Positions 9,584 to 18,057 of a stretch of 64,000 nt of DNA are shown one piece after another. The stretch is from contig NZ_BJEG01000013.1 of NCBI RefSeq assembly GCF_005405545.1, positions 1 through 64,000 on the forward strand, in the 5' to 3' direction. Both the position numbers and the translations under genes were made by a program. Within the stretch, counting starts at the first letter, position 1, and every line of letters begins with the position of its first letter. The notes below the pieces were generated by a model. The model worked only from the letters and a program-made list of their open reading frames with translations. It was not told the origin of the DNA and did no database searches. The DNA comes from Weissella hellenica. GTDB lineage: Bacteria; Bacillota; Bacilli; Lactobacillales; Lactobacillaceae.

Positions 9584-9614
9584 AAAACCACCATAATTAA
9601 ATGGTGGTTTTTAG
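9584..9614 (+). terminator. Terminator after the 41-aa gene
   Basis: Perfect 11-bp stem AAAACCACCAT/ATGGTGGTTTT with a 6-nt loop followed by T-rich sequence, 14 bp after the stop codon. Confidence 0.85.
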
Positions 9615-9637
9615 TTTTTATTTACTTATTTAATCAT

Positions 9638-9676
9638 AACAACCCCATACTATTTTCTCAATAGTACAGGGTTGTT
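9638..9676 (-). terminator. Hairpin after the ABC permease gene
   Basis: Long stem from AACAACCC and ATACTATT paired with AATAGTA and GGGTTGTT. The tail on the minus strand (GTTATGATT) is not a clean T-run, so it may be a processing or weak termination hairpin. Confidence 0.5.
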
Positions 9677-9690
9677 AATTTATATAACCA

Positions 9691-10932
9691 TTATGATTTT
9701 TTCGAGAAAAGTCCTTTTAAACTAAGCAATGCTGCTTTAGTAATATTACCATCATTATAAGTTAAAACATTACGCTTATACACACGTAGTCCATAACGTG
9801 CTAAGAAAATTAAGACAATTATCTCTAACGCTAATGCGATAAATGCATCTGACATGTTTGCATATTGCAATCCTAAACGTGCAGGCATCAGGGTTTGCGA
9901 AATAAATGGGACATATGACAAAGCATTAATAAACGCATTATTAGGTTGACCATTCAAAACAAACGTCAAAATATAACCAATCATCGCAATATACGTTATT
10001 GGTGAAACTGCTTGTTGCACCTGGCTCAGGTCATTTACCATTGCTGAAACAATTGCTGTTAAAATCATGTACAAAAAGATACCAACAAGTGCCAAAAGTC
10101 CCGTCATAATTGCAAATTCTGTATCTACACCCGTTAAGAGACCTTTAATCAGCTTGACGAATTGATTATCACCAAAGAAAATTGCCGTTACCCCAACTAC
10201 CACAAGATAAATTAAACCGTGCGTAATTGCTAACCCGGCTATCCCTAATAATTTACCAAAGAATTGGATCCCCGGCGAGGTCACTGCCAGCAAAATTTCC
10301 ATGATACGTGATGATTTCTCGTTAGCAATTTCTTGTGAAATCATCCCAACATAAGCAGTTAGAAAGATAAAAATAAAAATTCCTAGCGCGGCTGATAACA
10401 TCTGATTAGCTTGATCTGTTGCCTGACCGCCTTGTGATGACTTACCACTTTTACTATAAATACTGGTTTGAAAATCTGGTTTTGAAACCAAACTATTAAG
10501 TTGATTTGGCGTCAAATGTAATTTATCAGCCTGACTAAGCATATGATACTGATCAATTGTCGTTTGTAAAGTTGTCTCTGACAAATTTTCAGCATCAACT
10601 GACATCCTTAACGCATAACTCGTTGGCGTTGATGTTAAATAGCCATCAATTCTATCTTGCTTTAAATCCTGTTTTGCGGTTGCTAATGAATCAACATTTT
10701 TAAACGTTGCTGCCACTGCTTTATTTTGTTTTAAATAACGATTTAAGGGCTGGTTAGCAACAACCGCAACAGTTGGTTGCTTATGACTTTGCGTTGCATC
10801 CATAATCAATGTAATACCAACAATTGCCAAAACAATTAGCAACGGTGCTAAAACAACCGACCAAAAGCCAAACGTCTTAAAACGATTCAGATATGTTTGA
10901 TGCGCTACTAAATATAATTGTCGTTTACTCAT
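9691..10932 (-). CDS. ABC-2 type exporter permease (NatB/YhaP-like)
   Basis: This is the membrane part of a two-gene ABC exporter. The 413 residues start with one membrane helix (about 21-43), then a roughly 130-residue extracytoplasmic domain, then five to six helices including ANEKSSRIMEILLAV, the conserved cytoplasmic coupling segment of NatB/YhaP proteins. The start at 10932 was chosen because the GGGGG site is too close to the ATG two codons upstream. It overlaps the ATPase stop by 8 nt (ATGAGTAA), implying translational coupling. The substrate is unknown; Na+ export by NatB is only a family precedent. Confidence 0.85.
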   Translation of the reverse strand: MSKRQLYLVAHQTYLNRFKTFGFWSVVLAPLLIVLAIVGITLIMDATQSHKQPTVAVVANQPLNRYLKQNKAVAATFKNVDSLATAKQDLKQDRIDGYLTSTPTSYALRMSVDAENLSETTLQTTIDQYHMLSQADKLHLTPNQLNSLVSKPDFQTSIYSKSGKSSQGGQATDQANQMLSAALGIFIFIFLTAYVGMISQEIANEKSSRIMEILLAVTSPGIQFFGKLLGIAGLAITHGLIYLVVVGVTAIFFGDNQFVKLIKGLLTGVDTEFAIMTGLLALVGIFLYMILTAIVSAMVNDLSQVQQAVSPITYIAMIGYILTFVLNGQPNNAFINALSYVPFISQTLMPARLGLQYANMSDAFIALALEIIVLIFLARYGLRVYKRNVLTYNDGNITKAALLSLKGLFSKKS

Positions 10933-11827
10933 AAACATTTCCCCCTGTTACTTCACGACGGAAAATTTCATCTAAGGTTGGTGGTTGCTGTGAAAATACC
11001 GGTACATATCCATCCTTAGCCACTACCGAAAAGACTTCCTTACCAGCATTCGGATCACCTAATTTAAGATGTCGGCCAACACCTTCCGATTGAATATCTA
11101 ATACACCAGGGATTGCTAACAATTGTTCATCCGTAACTGAAGATTCCAGATAAATCTCGCTACGACCAAATGATTCGCGTATCGTATTCAGTTCCCCACT
11201 TAGTACTGTTTTACCATGTTTTAACATTAACAGTTCATCAGATAATTTTTCAACACCACTCATATTATGCGAACTAAAAATAATATGGGCACCATTTTGT
11301 TTAAGTCGTAAAATTTCATTCATCATTAATTGCGTATTTACTGGATCTAATCCCGTAAAAGGTTCATCTAAAATTAACAATGAAGGCTCTGTAATCACAG
11401 TTGCAATTAATTGCACTTTTTGTGCATTACCCTTTGATAAACTTTGCACTTTATCAGAAACTTTACCAACAACATCTAATTTTTTCATCCATAAATTTAA
11501 CTGTTGTTTGGCATCAGATTTTTTCATACCATGCAATTCGGCAAAATAAACCACCTGCTGTTCTACTGATACTTTTTGGTATAAGCCCCGTTCTTCTGGT
11601 AAAAAGCCGATATTTTGCCTATCTTCATTCATAATGGGATGACCATCCCAACTGATTGTGCCCTTGGTTGGTTGAATGAAATCTAGCATCATACGAAAAG
11701 TCGTTGTCTTACCAGCACCATTTTGCCCAATTAGACCAACAACATGACCCGGCTTTAGTTGCATGTTCATATCATCAACCGCTAGTTTGTCACCAAACTG
11801 TTTGGTTAAATTTTTTAATTCAATCAT
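10925..11827 (-). CDS. ABC transporter ATP-binding protein (NatA/YhaQ-like)
   Basis: This ATPase powers the downstream permease. The 300 residues carry Walker A GQNGAGKTT (about 34-42), the atypical signature LSKGNAQKVQL used by the YhaQ/NatA group in place of LSGGQ, Walker B LLILDEPFTGLDP, and the switch histidine in FSSHNM. A C-terminal DUF4162-like domain covers about 210-300. TAGGAG precedes the ATG. The two genes form an isolated operon between ftsK and the 41-aa gene. Confidence 0.9.
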   Translation of the reverse strand: MIELKNLTKQFGDKLAVDDMNMQLKPGHVVGLIGQNGAGKTTTFRMMLDFIQPTKGTISWDGHPIMNEDRQNIGFLPEERGLYQKVSVEQQVVYFAELHGMKKSDAKQQLNLWMKKLDVVGKVSDKVQSLSKGNAQKVQLIATVITEPSLLILDEPFTGLDPVNTQLMMNEILRLKQNGAHIIFSSHNMSGVEKLSDELLMLKHGKTVLSGELNTIRESFGRSEIYLESSVTDEQLLAIPGVLDIQSEGVGRHLKLGDPNAGKEVFSVVAKDGYVPVFSQQPPTLDEIFRREVTGGNVYE

Positions 11828-11923
11828 ATAAAAACTCCTATATTACATTGGCAGTTAACATTAATAGAATATCATACTTATGAAAGTAATATCACAAATT
11901 AAATTTAACGGAAAGTTTAACTT

Positions 11924-11970
11924 AAAAAAAGCCGTTACGTCACTATTCATATAGTAACCTAACAGCTTTT
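11924..11970 (-). terminator. Terminator after ftsK
   Basis: Minus-strand stem with arms AAAAGCTGTTA and TAACGGCTTTT and an inner extension, followed by a T7 run. Confidence 0.8.
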
Positions 11971-12014
11971 AATTATTTTACAAAATATTAAATCTTTAAT
12001 GCATAGTCCAATAA

Positions 12015-14771
12015 TTAATGGCCATTTCGTTTAAAACGATCCATCATTTCAGCAGTAAATTTTAATTCACGTGGCTTAGAACCATTTGCCGGCCCAATTA
12101 AGCCACGATCTTCTAACGAATCAATGATTCGTCCTGCACGATTATAACCCATACCAAAGTGACGCTGAATTGACGATGTCGATGCACCATCAGCACGAAG
12201 AATGAATTCTAAAACGTCATCCCATTTTTCATCAAGATCATCATCACCTGAACTATGACCGCCTTCTAATGCTTGAACTTCAGCATCAGATACGGTCATT
12301 GATTCATCGTATTGTGCACTACCCTGTTGTTTAATAAAGTCAGTCAAAGACTCAACATCTTCATCTGAAATAAAGGCTCCTTGAACACGTTGCGGCCCAT
12401 TTGAACCAATTGGTGCAAACAACATATCACCACGTCCAAGTAGCTTTTCAGCACCGTTACCATCCAGAATAGTACGTGAATCAACCCCTGAAGAAACTGC
12501 AAACGCCATACGTGATGGTACATTAGCTTTAATCAAACCAGTTATAATATCAACAGATGGTCGTTGCGTTGCAACAATCATATGAATACCAGCAGCACGA
12601 CCTAGTTGCGCAATTCGCACAATCGCATTCTCCACATCACCAGATACTGATGAAGTCATCATTAAATCAGCTAACTCATCAATAATAACAACCAAATAAG
12701 GCATTTTTTGACTAACAATTCCTTTTGTCGCTTCATCACGTTTTGTCACTAAGCGATTGTACCCATCAATGTTACGTACACCTTCTTGGGCTAATAGTTT
12801 AAAGCGTCGATCCATTTCAGCCACAACTTTTTTCAAACCTAATGCTGCTTTCTTTGGATCAGAAACAACTGGTGTGATTAGATGCGGGATATCGTTATAG
12901 ACTGATAACTCAACTTTCTTTGGATCCACTAACATTAGCCGAACTTGTGATGGCTTAGCTTGCAACAAAAGTGATGCTAAGATACCATTGATGGCTACTG
13001 ATTTTCCAGAACCGGTTGAACCAGCAATTAACAAGTGTGGCATCTTCGTCAAGTCAACTTTAACCACCCCACTCGTCACACCACGTCCGATTGGTACCAC
13101 TAATGGTTTATCTGTATCAATACCTGCTTCTTCAACCATATCACGGAAGCCAACGGTCGCTTGCTGATCATTAGCAACTTCAATTCCAACGACATTTTTA
13201 CCAGGAATGGGTGCTTCTATACGTAAGGATTTTGCTGCTAAAGCTAGTGCTAAATCATCAGCTAAGTTTTGAATTTTTGAAACTTTCACCCCAACAGCTG
13301 GCTTAATTTCATATTGGGTTACAGTTGGTCCTAAGACCACCTTCTCAACCGTTGCATTTATTTTAAAGCTTTGTAATGTTTCATGAAGAATACGTGCTTT
13401 TTCACTTAACGCATCGCGTTCTTTAGACTGATCAGTTGAGCCAATATGTTGTAACAGATCGGTTGTTGGTAACCGATAGTCTTTATCATCAATTACCGTC
13501 CCTAAGCCACTAGCGTCAACATCAGCTGTTGGCTCATACAACATATCAATATGCGAATGACTCGATGATGTTGACTCCTGTTGTGTTGATGCCAAATTCG
13601 ACTTAGCCATGAACTCTTGTTCTGGTATAAAATCCTCTTCTGGTAAATCTTGACCATAAACAACTGGTTCAACTCGATCTGCTGATTGAATAACACGTTT
13701 AGAATCAGAACTTTTCGGTGATACCGTATCGAACGGTACATCCTCATCAGCTTGTGATTGCACTGGTGGTTGTTGCCATGATGATTCTTTTGCATTCAGC
13801 AAATTTGGGTCTACAGCCATTGTGGCTTGATCTTCTGATTGCGACTGCGGTGCCACAATTTCTGGCAACACAAAATCAAATTTTGTTGCCGAAGCTTCTT
13901 GCTCATCTTGTTGTTTATCAGATAATGTTGGTTTTGCTTTAAAATCAACCTTGCCAGAAGACGTGGCTTCGATAGTTGGGGATTTGGTCTTTTTTTGACC
14001 ATCACCAAATGGATCCTCACTAAAGAAATCCTTCATCGCCTCTTGTTGGCGCTCTTTTTGATTACTACGGAAAGTATTAATTGATTCGGTCATTTTTTCA
14101 TGAGCATTTGTTGCTTGTGTTTGGACCAAATCGCCGGCACCTTCTGCTAACGTAAAGAAATTATCAAAAACACTGCGCAAAGGTAGTTTAAACATGACAA
14201 CCAAACCAACCAGTAGAAAAACAATCGCAATAAGCCATGAACCAAAGTTGCCCATTGCCAAGTAAGTATATTGGTACAAGATTGCACCTATGACACCGCC
14301 CCCAACTGGCGTTGTTACAGCATGATTATTTAAATCTTGGTTAATCAAGGATTGAATAGTCGTTACATACTCACTATGCAAATTCATTTTGTTAAATAAC
14401 AAAATAGAACCCATTAAAATAATTCCGATATAAAATACCATGAAGCCAATATAGTGATATCCTTTAATTCGAGGTGGCCAGGTACCATATGCCATTACAA
14501 CTAGAAATGGAATTAATAAGATAACTAACAAAAATTGATATGAGCCACCAACAATTAAGCGCACTAGATTAGCCACTAACTTACCAACTAATCCAACTTT
14601 AACAATCGCTAAAATTGATAAAACAACGGCAATTAATCCTGAAAATTGCGGTAATCGTTGTATAAACCACGCCAATGTATCGTTGCTCTGCTTTTTTTTG
14701 CGAGCCGTGGTTTTCGTTGGACGTCGTTTTGTGGTTGTTTTTTTCCTGGCAGTTGTTTTTTTATATGCCAT
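12015..14771 (-). CDS. ftsK: DNA translocase FtsK/SpoIIIE
   Basis: FtsK pumps chromosomal DNA through the division septum. The 918 residues begin with a very basic Lys/Thr-rich tail, then four to five membrane helices (about 35-200), a long low-complexity acidic/Gln-Ser linker (about 230-450), the RecA-like motor with Walker A AGSTGSGKS near 580 and Walker B VVIIDELADLM near 690, and a winged-helix gamma domain (about 850-910, ending SKPRELKFT) that reads polar DNA motifs. AGGAGG lies 6 nt before the ATG. It is a stand-alone gene with its own terminator. Confidence 0.97.
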   Translation of the reverse strand: MAYKKTTARKKTTTKRRPTKTTARKKKQSNDTLAWFIQRLPQFSGLIAVVLSILAIVKVGLVGKLVANLVRLIVGGSYQFLLVILLIPFLVVMAYGTWPPRIKGYHYIGFMVFYIGIILMGSILLFNKMNLHSEYVTTIQSLINQDLNNHAVTTPVGGGVIGAILYQYTYLAMGNFGSWLIAIVFLLVGLVVMFKLPLRSVFDNFFTLAEGAGDLVQTQATNAHEKMTESINTFRSNQKERQQEAMKDFFSEDPFGDGQKKTKSPTIEATSSGKVDFKAKPTLSDKQQDEQEASATKFDFVLPEIVAPQSQSEDQATMAVDPNLLNAKESSWQQPPVQSQADEDVPFDTVSPKSSDSKRVIQSADRVEPVVYGQDLPEEDFIPEQEFMAKSNLASTQQESTSSSHSHIDMLYEPTADVDASGLGTVIDDKDYRLPTTDLLQHIGSTDQSKERDALSEKARILHETLQSFKINATVEKVVLGPTVTQYEIKPAVGVKVSKIQNLADDLALALAAKSLRIEAPIPGKNVVGIEVANDQQATVGFRDMVEEAGIDTDKPLVVPIGRGVTSGVVKVDLTKMPHLLIAGSTGSGKSVAINGILASLLLQAKPSQVRLMLVDPKKVELSVYNDIPHLITPVVSDPKKAALGLKKVVAEMDRRFKLLAQEGVRNIDGYNRLVTKRDEATKGIVSQKMPYLVVIIDELADLMMTSSVSGDVENAIVRIAQLGRAAGIHMIVATQRPSVDIITGLIKANVPSRMAFAVSSGVDSRTILDGNGAEKLLGRGDMLFAPIGSNGPQRVQGAFISDEDVESLTDFIKQQGSAQYDESMTVSDAEVQALEGGHSSGDDDLDEKWDDVLEFILRADGASTSSIQRHFGMGYNRAGRIIDSLEDRGLIGPANGSKPRELKFTAEMMDRFKRNGH

Positions 14772-14809
14772 ATGGGCCTCCTTTCTTAAATATTAACGAT
14801 AAATTAATA

Positions 14810-15325
14810 CTATTTTAGTTTATCGTAATCGTATTCATGTGTTAAATCAAGATCTGGAAAATTTTGTTGACGCAAGGCTTCATAAATAATAATTGAAGCC
14901 GTATTCGATAGATTCAATGAACGAATATGTTCATCATTTTGTGGAATACGCAAAGCTTGATCAGGATGAGCTTTCATAAATGGTTCTGGTAAGCCCGTTG
15001 TTTCCTTACCAAATAGGAAGTAATAATCATGATCTGGGTTGGTATAATCTGCTTGATGATATGCTTGCTTGGCAAATTTTGAAATTAAAAACAATTCATC
15101 CGTTTCCTTTAAGGTTGCCATAAAGGCCGGCAAGTTCTTGTGAACTTTAATATCAACATTGTCCCAATAATCTAATCCTGCACGCTTGACGTGCTTATCA
15201 TCTAATTTAAACCCCAATGGCTCGATTAGATCTAATTTTGTATTTGTACCTGTAGCCGTTCTAGCAATGTTACCGGTGTTAGCTGGCATTAGTGGTTCAA
15301 ATAAAACAATGTGATTCGTACTCAT
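14810..15325 (-). CDS. trmL: tRNA (cytidine/uridine-2'-O)-methyltransferase TrmL
   Basis: TrmL is a SPOUT-fold enzyme that 2'-O-methylates the wobble base of tRNA-Leu isoacceptors. The 171-aa protein shows the trefoil-knot segments FEPLMPANTGNIART, LFGKETTGLP and RSLNLSNTASIIIYEALRQ. An in-frame start 26 codons upstream gives an untypical N-terminus. The ATG at 15325 has AGAGGAGAA before it and gives the family length, so it was chosen. The gene lies upstream of ftsK, with 38 bp between them. Confidence 0.93.
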   Translation of the reverse strand: MSTNHIVLFEPLMPANTGNIARTATGTNTKLDLIEPLGFKLDDKHVKRAGLDYWDNVDIKVHKNLPAFMATLKETDELFLISKFAKQAYHQADYTNPDHDYYFLFGKETTGLPEPFMKAHPDQALRIPQNDEHIRSLNLSNTASIIIYEALRQQNFPDLDLTHEYDYDKLK

Positions 15326-15380
15326 AAAATAAATTCTCCTCTTCTTAGGCCATTTTAACCTATACGTGATTAATGCATAC

Positions 15381-15428
15381 AAAAACAAGTATAGCACGGA
15401 CAACAGGTCACTTGCGCTATACTTGTTA
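15381..15428 (-). terminator. Terminator after the AI-2E family gene
   Basis: Arms AACAAGTATAGC and GCTATACTTGTT, followed on the minus strand by TTTTTG. Confidence 0.85.
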
Positions 15429-15442
15429 AAATTTATAATGTT

Positions 15443-16594
15443 TTAAAGTGAATCGGACTTTTCTTCAAATAAATTAGAAGTAGCCCGCCACCAACTGTAA
15501 AATCGTGAAATCAAAACCTTCATAATAGCGTAACCAGGTACACCAAAGATAACACCTAAGATACCAAAAATATTACCTGCTGATAACAATACTAGCAATA
15601 CTGTCACTGGATGAATCTTCAATGATGATCCTAATAACTTTGGTGAAATAATTCGTCCTTCTAATGTTTGCTCAATCATAAAGACAATCAATACCGACAC
15701 TAACATCATTGGTGAAATAAATATTCCCACTACAATAGGCGGTACCATTGATAAAAACGATCCCAAAAATGGAATAATATTTAGTATTCCTGCAATAATG
15801 GCAATTAACCAACCATATGGTAATCCAATAATCGTGTATCCAATCGCAAACATAACCATCACTGCAAATGCAACTGAAATTTGACCACGAATATAATTTG
15901 AAATTTGCCGACTAATTTCCTTTAAAGTTGTTAAAAATGACTGACGTGTTTTAACTGGTAAAAATTTTGCAATATATTTAGGCATTTGGTGCCCGTCTTT
16001 CAATAAATAAAAGAGGACAAATGGAAATGTAATAATTGCAATTACCACTGACGTCACAGTGCCCAGTACTGAGGTTACACCATGTAGACCTTTTTTAGCA
16101 TATTCGGCTGAATAATCTTTTAACCAACTAGATATTTCATCATTCGTATTATTAAACCATTTGTTTACATTATCAAATTTACGATCAGTTGTAACCTGAT
16201 CGACAATCCGGACAATTTTGTGCCAATAGACTGGCCATTGATTAATCAGTTCCATAATTTGGCCACTAATCCATGGAATAAAAACAGCCAATCCCCAGAT
16301 AATCAATAAAGCTAAGACAATAAATTGAATAGTAATAATAACTATTCTTGAAAGATTGAATCGGCGCTCCGCCCAATCTACCATCGGATTAAGTAAAAAG
16401 TAAAAAACACCCGCTATCACAATCGGTACCCCTACGGCACTAAAAAATTGTGCAATTGGCTTAAAAAGGAATGCAACCTTATTTAGCATAAATACAATAA
16501 TTAAGAACAATAAAATAACCAACATAACTGACACAATTTTATTATCCAAAAACCATCGTTGGAAACTTGATTGTTCTTTAGGTTCCTTTTCCAT
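15443..16594 (-). CDS. AI-2E family transporter (TqsA/YhhT-like permease)
   Basis: This 383-aa membrane protein has about eight hydrophobic segments, a soluble region between the third and fourth segments (about 105-190), and the conserved family core (GLPYGWLIAIIAGILNIIPFLG split across two helices; GPLLLG-like KLLGSSLKIHPV). The family includes AI-2 exporters and sodium/proton antiporters, so the substrate is open. AAAGGAG lies 7 nt before the ATG at 16594; the in-frame start 17 codons upstream lacks a site. It is monocistronic, with terminators on both sides. Confidence 0.88.
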   Translation of the reverse strand: MEKEPKEQSSFQRWFLDNKIVSVMLVILLFLIIVFMLNKVAFLFKPIAQFFSAVGVPIVIAGVFYFLLNPMVDWAERRFNLSRIVIITIQFIVLALLIIWGLAVFIPWISGQIMELINQWPVYWHKIVRIVDQVTTDRKFDNVNKWFNNTNDEISSWLKDYSAEYAKKGLHGVTSVLGTVTSVVIAIITFPFVLFYLLKDGHQMPKYIAKFLPVKTRQSFLTTLKEISRQISNYIRGQISVAFAVMVMFAIGYTIIGLPYGWLIAIIAGILNIIPFLGSFLSMVPPIVVGIFISPMMLVSVLIVFMIEQTLEGRIISPKLLGSSLKIHPVTVLLVLLSAGNIFGILGVIFGVPGYAIMKVLISRFYSWWRATSNLFEEKSDSL

Positions 16595-16621
16595 ATTCTG
16601 CTCCTTTAGGACATACGTTAT

Positions 16622-16657
16622 AAAAAACACTCCAGTTGTGTGCATGCAACTGGAGTG
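16622..16657 (-). terminator. Terminator after the lactonase gene
   Basis: Perfect stem CACTCCAGTTG/CAACTGGAGTG with an 8-nt loop, followed on the minus strand by TTTTTT. Confidence 0.9.
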
Positions 16658-16691
16658 CTAATCGTTTGTAACTGCCACTTTTTCATCATTA

Positions 16692-17720
16692 TTAATCAAC
16701 AAACAATACACGAATTGCTTCAGGTACTGCAAAATCTTTTTGAACAAGTGCTAACTTTCCTGACTCACTATCACGTGAATAGACTGAAACATTATCAGTA
16801 TTTTGATTAGCCACAATCAAGTAATTTTCTTCTTGATTCAAAGCAAAATCACGTGGAAAGTCGCCTTCTGTTGAAATCCATTGTATATGTTCAACAGCAG
16901 CACCATTATCTTTAACAGCGAATACGGCAATTGAATTATGACCGCGATTTGATGTATAAATAAAGCGACCATCTTTTGATAGATAAATAGCAGCACCACC
17001 ATTATGTGCATCCCAATCTTCTGGAATCATGGCAACTGTTTGTAATAATGTAAATGAACCATCTTCGTTATACTTTAATACTGATAGCTTTGATGATAAC
17101 TCCCCTAATAGATAGGCGTAATGACCATCTGGACTAAAGCGAATATGGCGAGGACCAAACCCGGCTTCAGTCGTATAAGTAGCCTTTAATGTTAGCTTAC
17201 CTTGATCTGAAACATCAAATGTTAATACTTTATCAGCACCTAAATCAACGACAACAATCCGATTATCAGGCGTTAAATTACTAAAGTGAACATGTGTATG
17301 TTCTTGTTCTGGACGAGGTCCATCCCCTTGTGATTGATAAGTATCAGCTAAAACAAGATTCCCTTTTTCATCAATCGTATAAACATCCAGTGTTCCTTTA
17401 TGATAATTTCCTGTGTAAACTAATTGACGTTCTTCATCAACGGCAACATATGCGGGTGATGCACCGTCAGTTAATACTTCTTGTTGTAGGGTAGCTTGAC
17501 CGTCAGTATAATCATACACTGCGATACCACCCTGTCCATTATTTTTATCAACTGCATAAAGTTTATTTGCTTTGCTTATTGTTAAATAAGTTGGTGAACC
17601 AATTTCTGCAACTAATTTTGTGTTAGCAAGCGTTCCTGCTTGCGTATCAAAATCTGCCGCATAAATCCCTTTTGAAACACGCTTTGTATACGTTCCAAAT
17701 AAAATATGTTCTAATGCCAT
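16692..17720 (-). CDS. Lactonase family seven-bladed beta-propeller protein (6-phosphogluconolactonase-like)
   Basis: The family includes YbhE-type 6-phosphogluconolactonase, which hydrolyses 6-phosphogluconolactone in the oxidative pentose phosphate/phosphoketolase route. The 342 residues show the start LFGTYTKRVSKGIY, the repeated propeller blades, and conserved segments DGPRPEQEHTHVHF and GFGPRHIRFSPDG. The start at 17720 was preferred over one nine codons upstream because the family begins close to LFGTYT; the ribosome site (GTGGG) is weak either way. The lactonase role is a family inference. Confidence 0.85.
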   Translation of the reverse strand: MALEHILFGTYTKRVSKGIYAADFDTQAGTLANTKLVAEIGSPTYLTISKANKLYAVDKNNGQGGIAVYDYTDGQATLQQEVLTDGASPAYVAVDEERQLVYTGNYHKGTLDVYTIDEKGNLVLADTYQSQGDGPRPEQEHTHVHFSNLTPDNRIVVVDLGADKVLTFDVSDQGKLTLKATYTTEAGFGPRHIRFSPDGHYAYLLGELSSKLSVLKYNEDGSFTLLQTVAMIPEDWDAHNGGAAIYLSKDGRFIYTSNRGHNSIAVFAVKDNGAAVEHIQWISTEGDFPRDFALNQEENYLIVANQNTDNVSVYSRDSESGKLALVQKDFAVPEAIRVLFVD

Positions 17721-17747
17721 TGATTTGCCCACTTTCTTGAATATCAT

Positions 17748-18057
17748 TCATTTTAAATTGTTAATATTATAACATAATTTAAAGATACAATTAAATGCAT
17801 ATGATTATACAAAAAAGAGTGCACAACAAAAGTCGTTTGAATCCTCATAATGAATACATTTTTAACTAAAAAAGTTGGGACATCTTCTTGTGTCCCAACT
17901 TATCTTTAAAATGAGTTCTAAAAAATTTTATATAATACCATTCATTTAACATCGCTATAATTAGCAAAACGCTTATCTTAACACTGCTAAATCATGTGTT
18001 ACAAATGGCTTAAAATCATCTTTCACCCACGCTCTATGTAATCAAACAACGTATTGC
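17748..18057. other. Intergenic region between the lactonase gene and glyS
   Basis: This 310-bp AT-rich stretch holds the glyS terminator hairpin at 17868-17901. A TATAAT-like element pointing to the lactonase gene lies near 17768. I see no gene or other structured element in it. Confidence 0.5.
17868..17901 (-). terminator. Terminator downstream of glyS
   Basis: Stem AAGTTGGGACA/TGTCCCAACTT followed on the minus strand by TTTTTT. It lies about 160 bp after the glyS stop, with no gene between. Confidence 0.85.
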
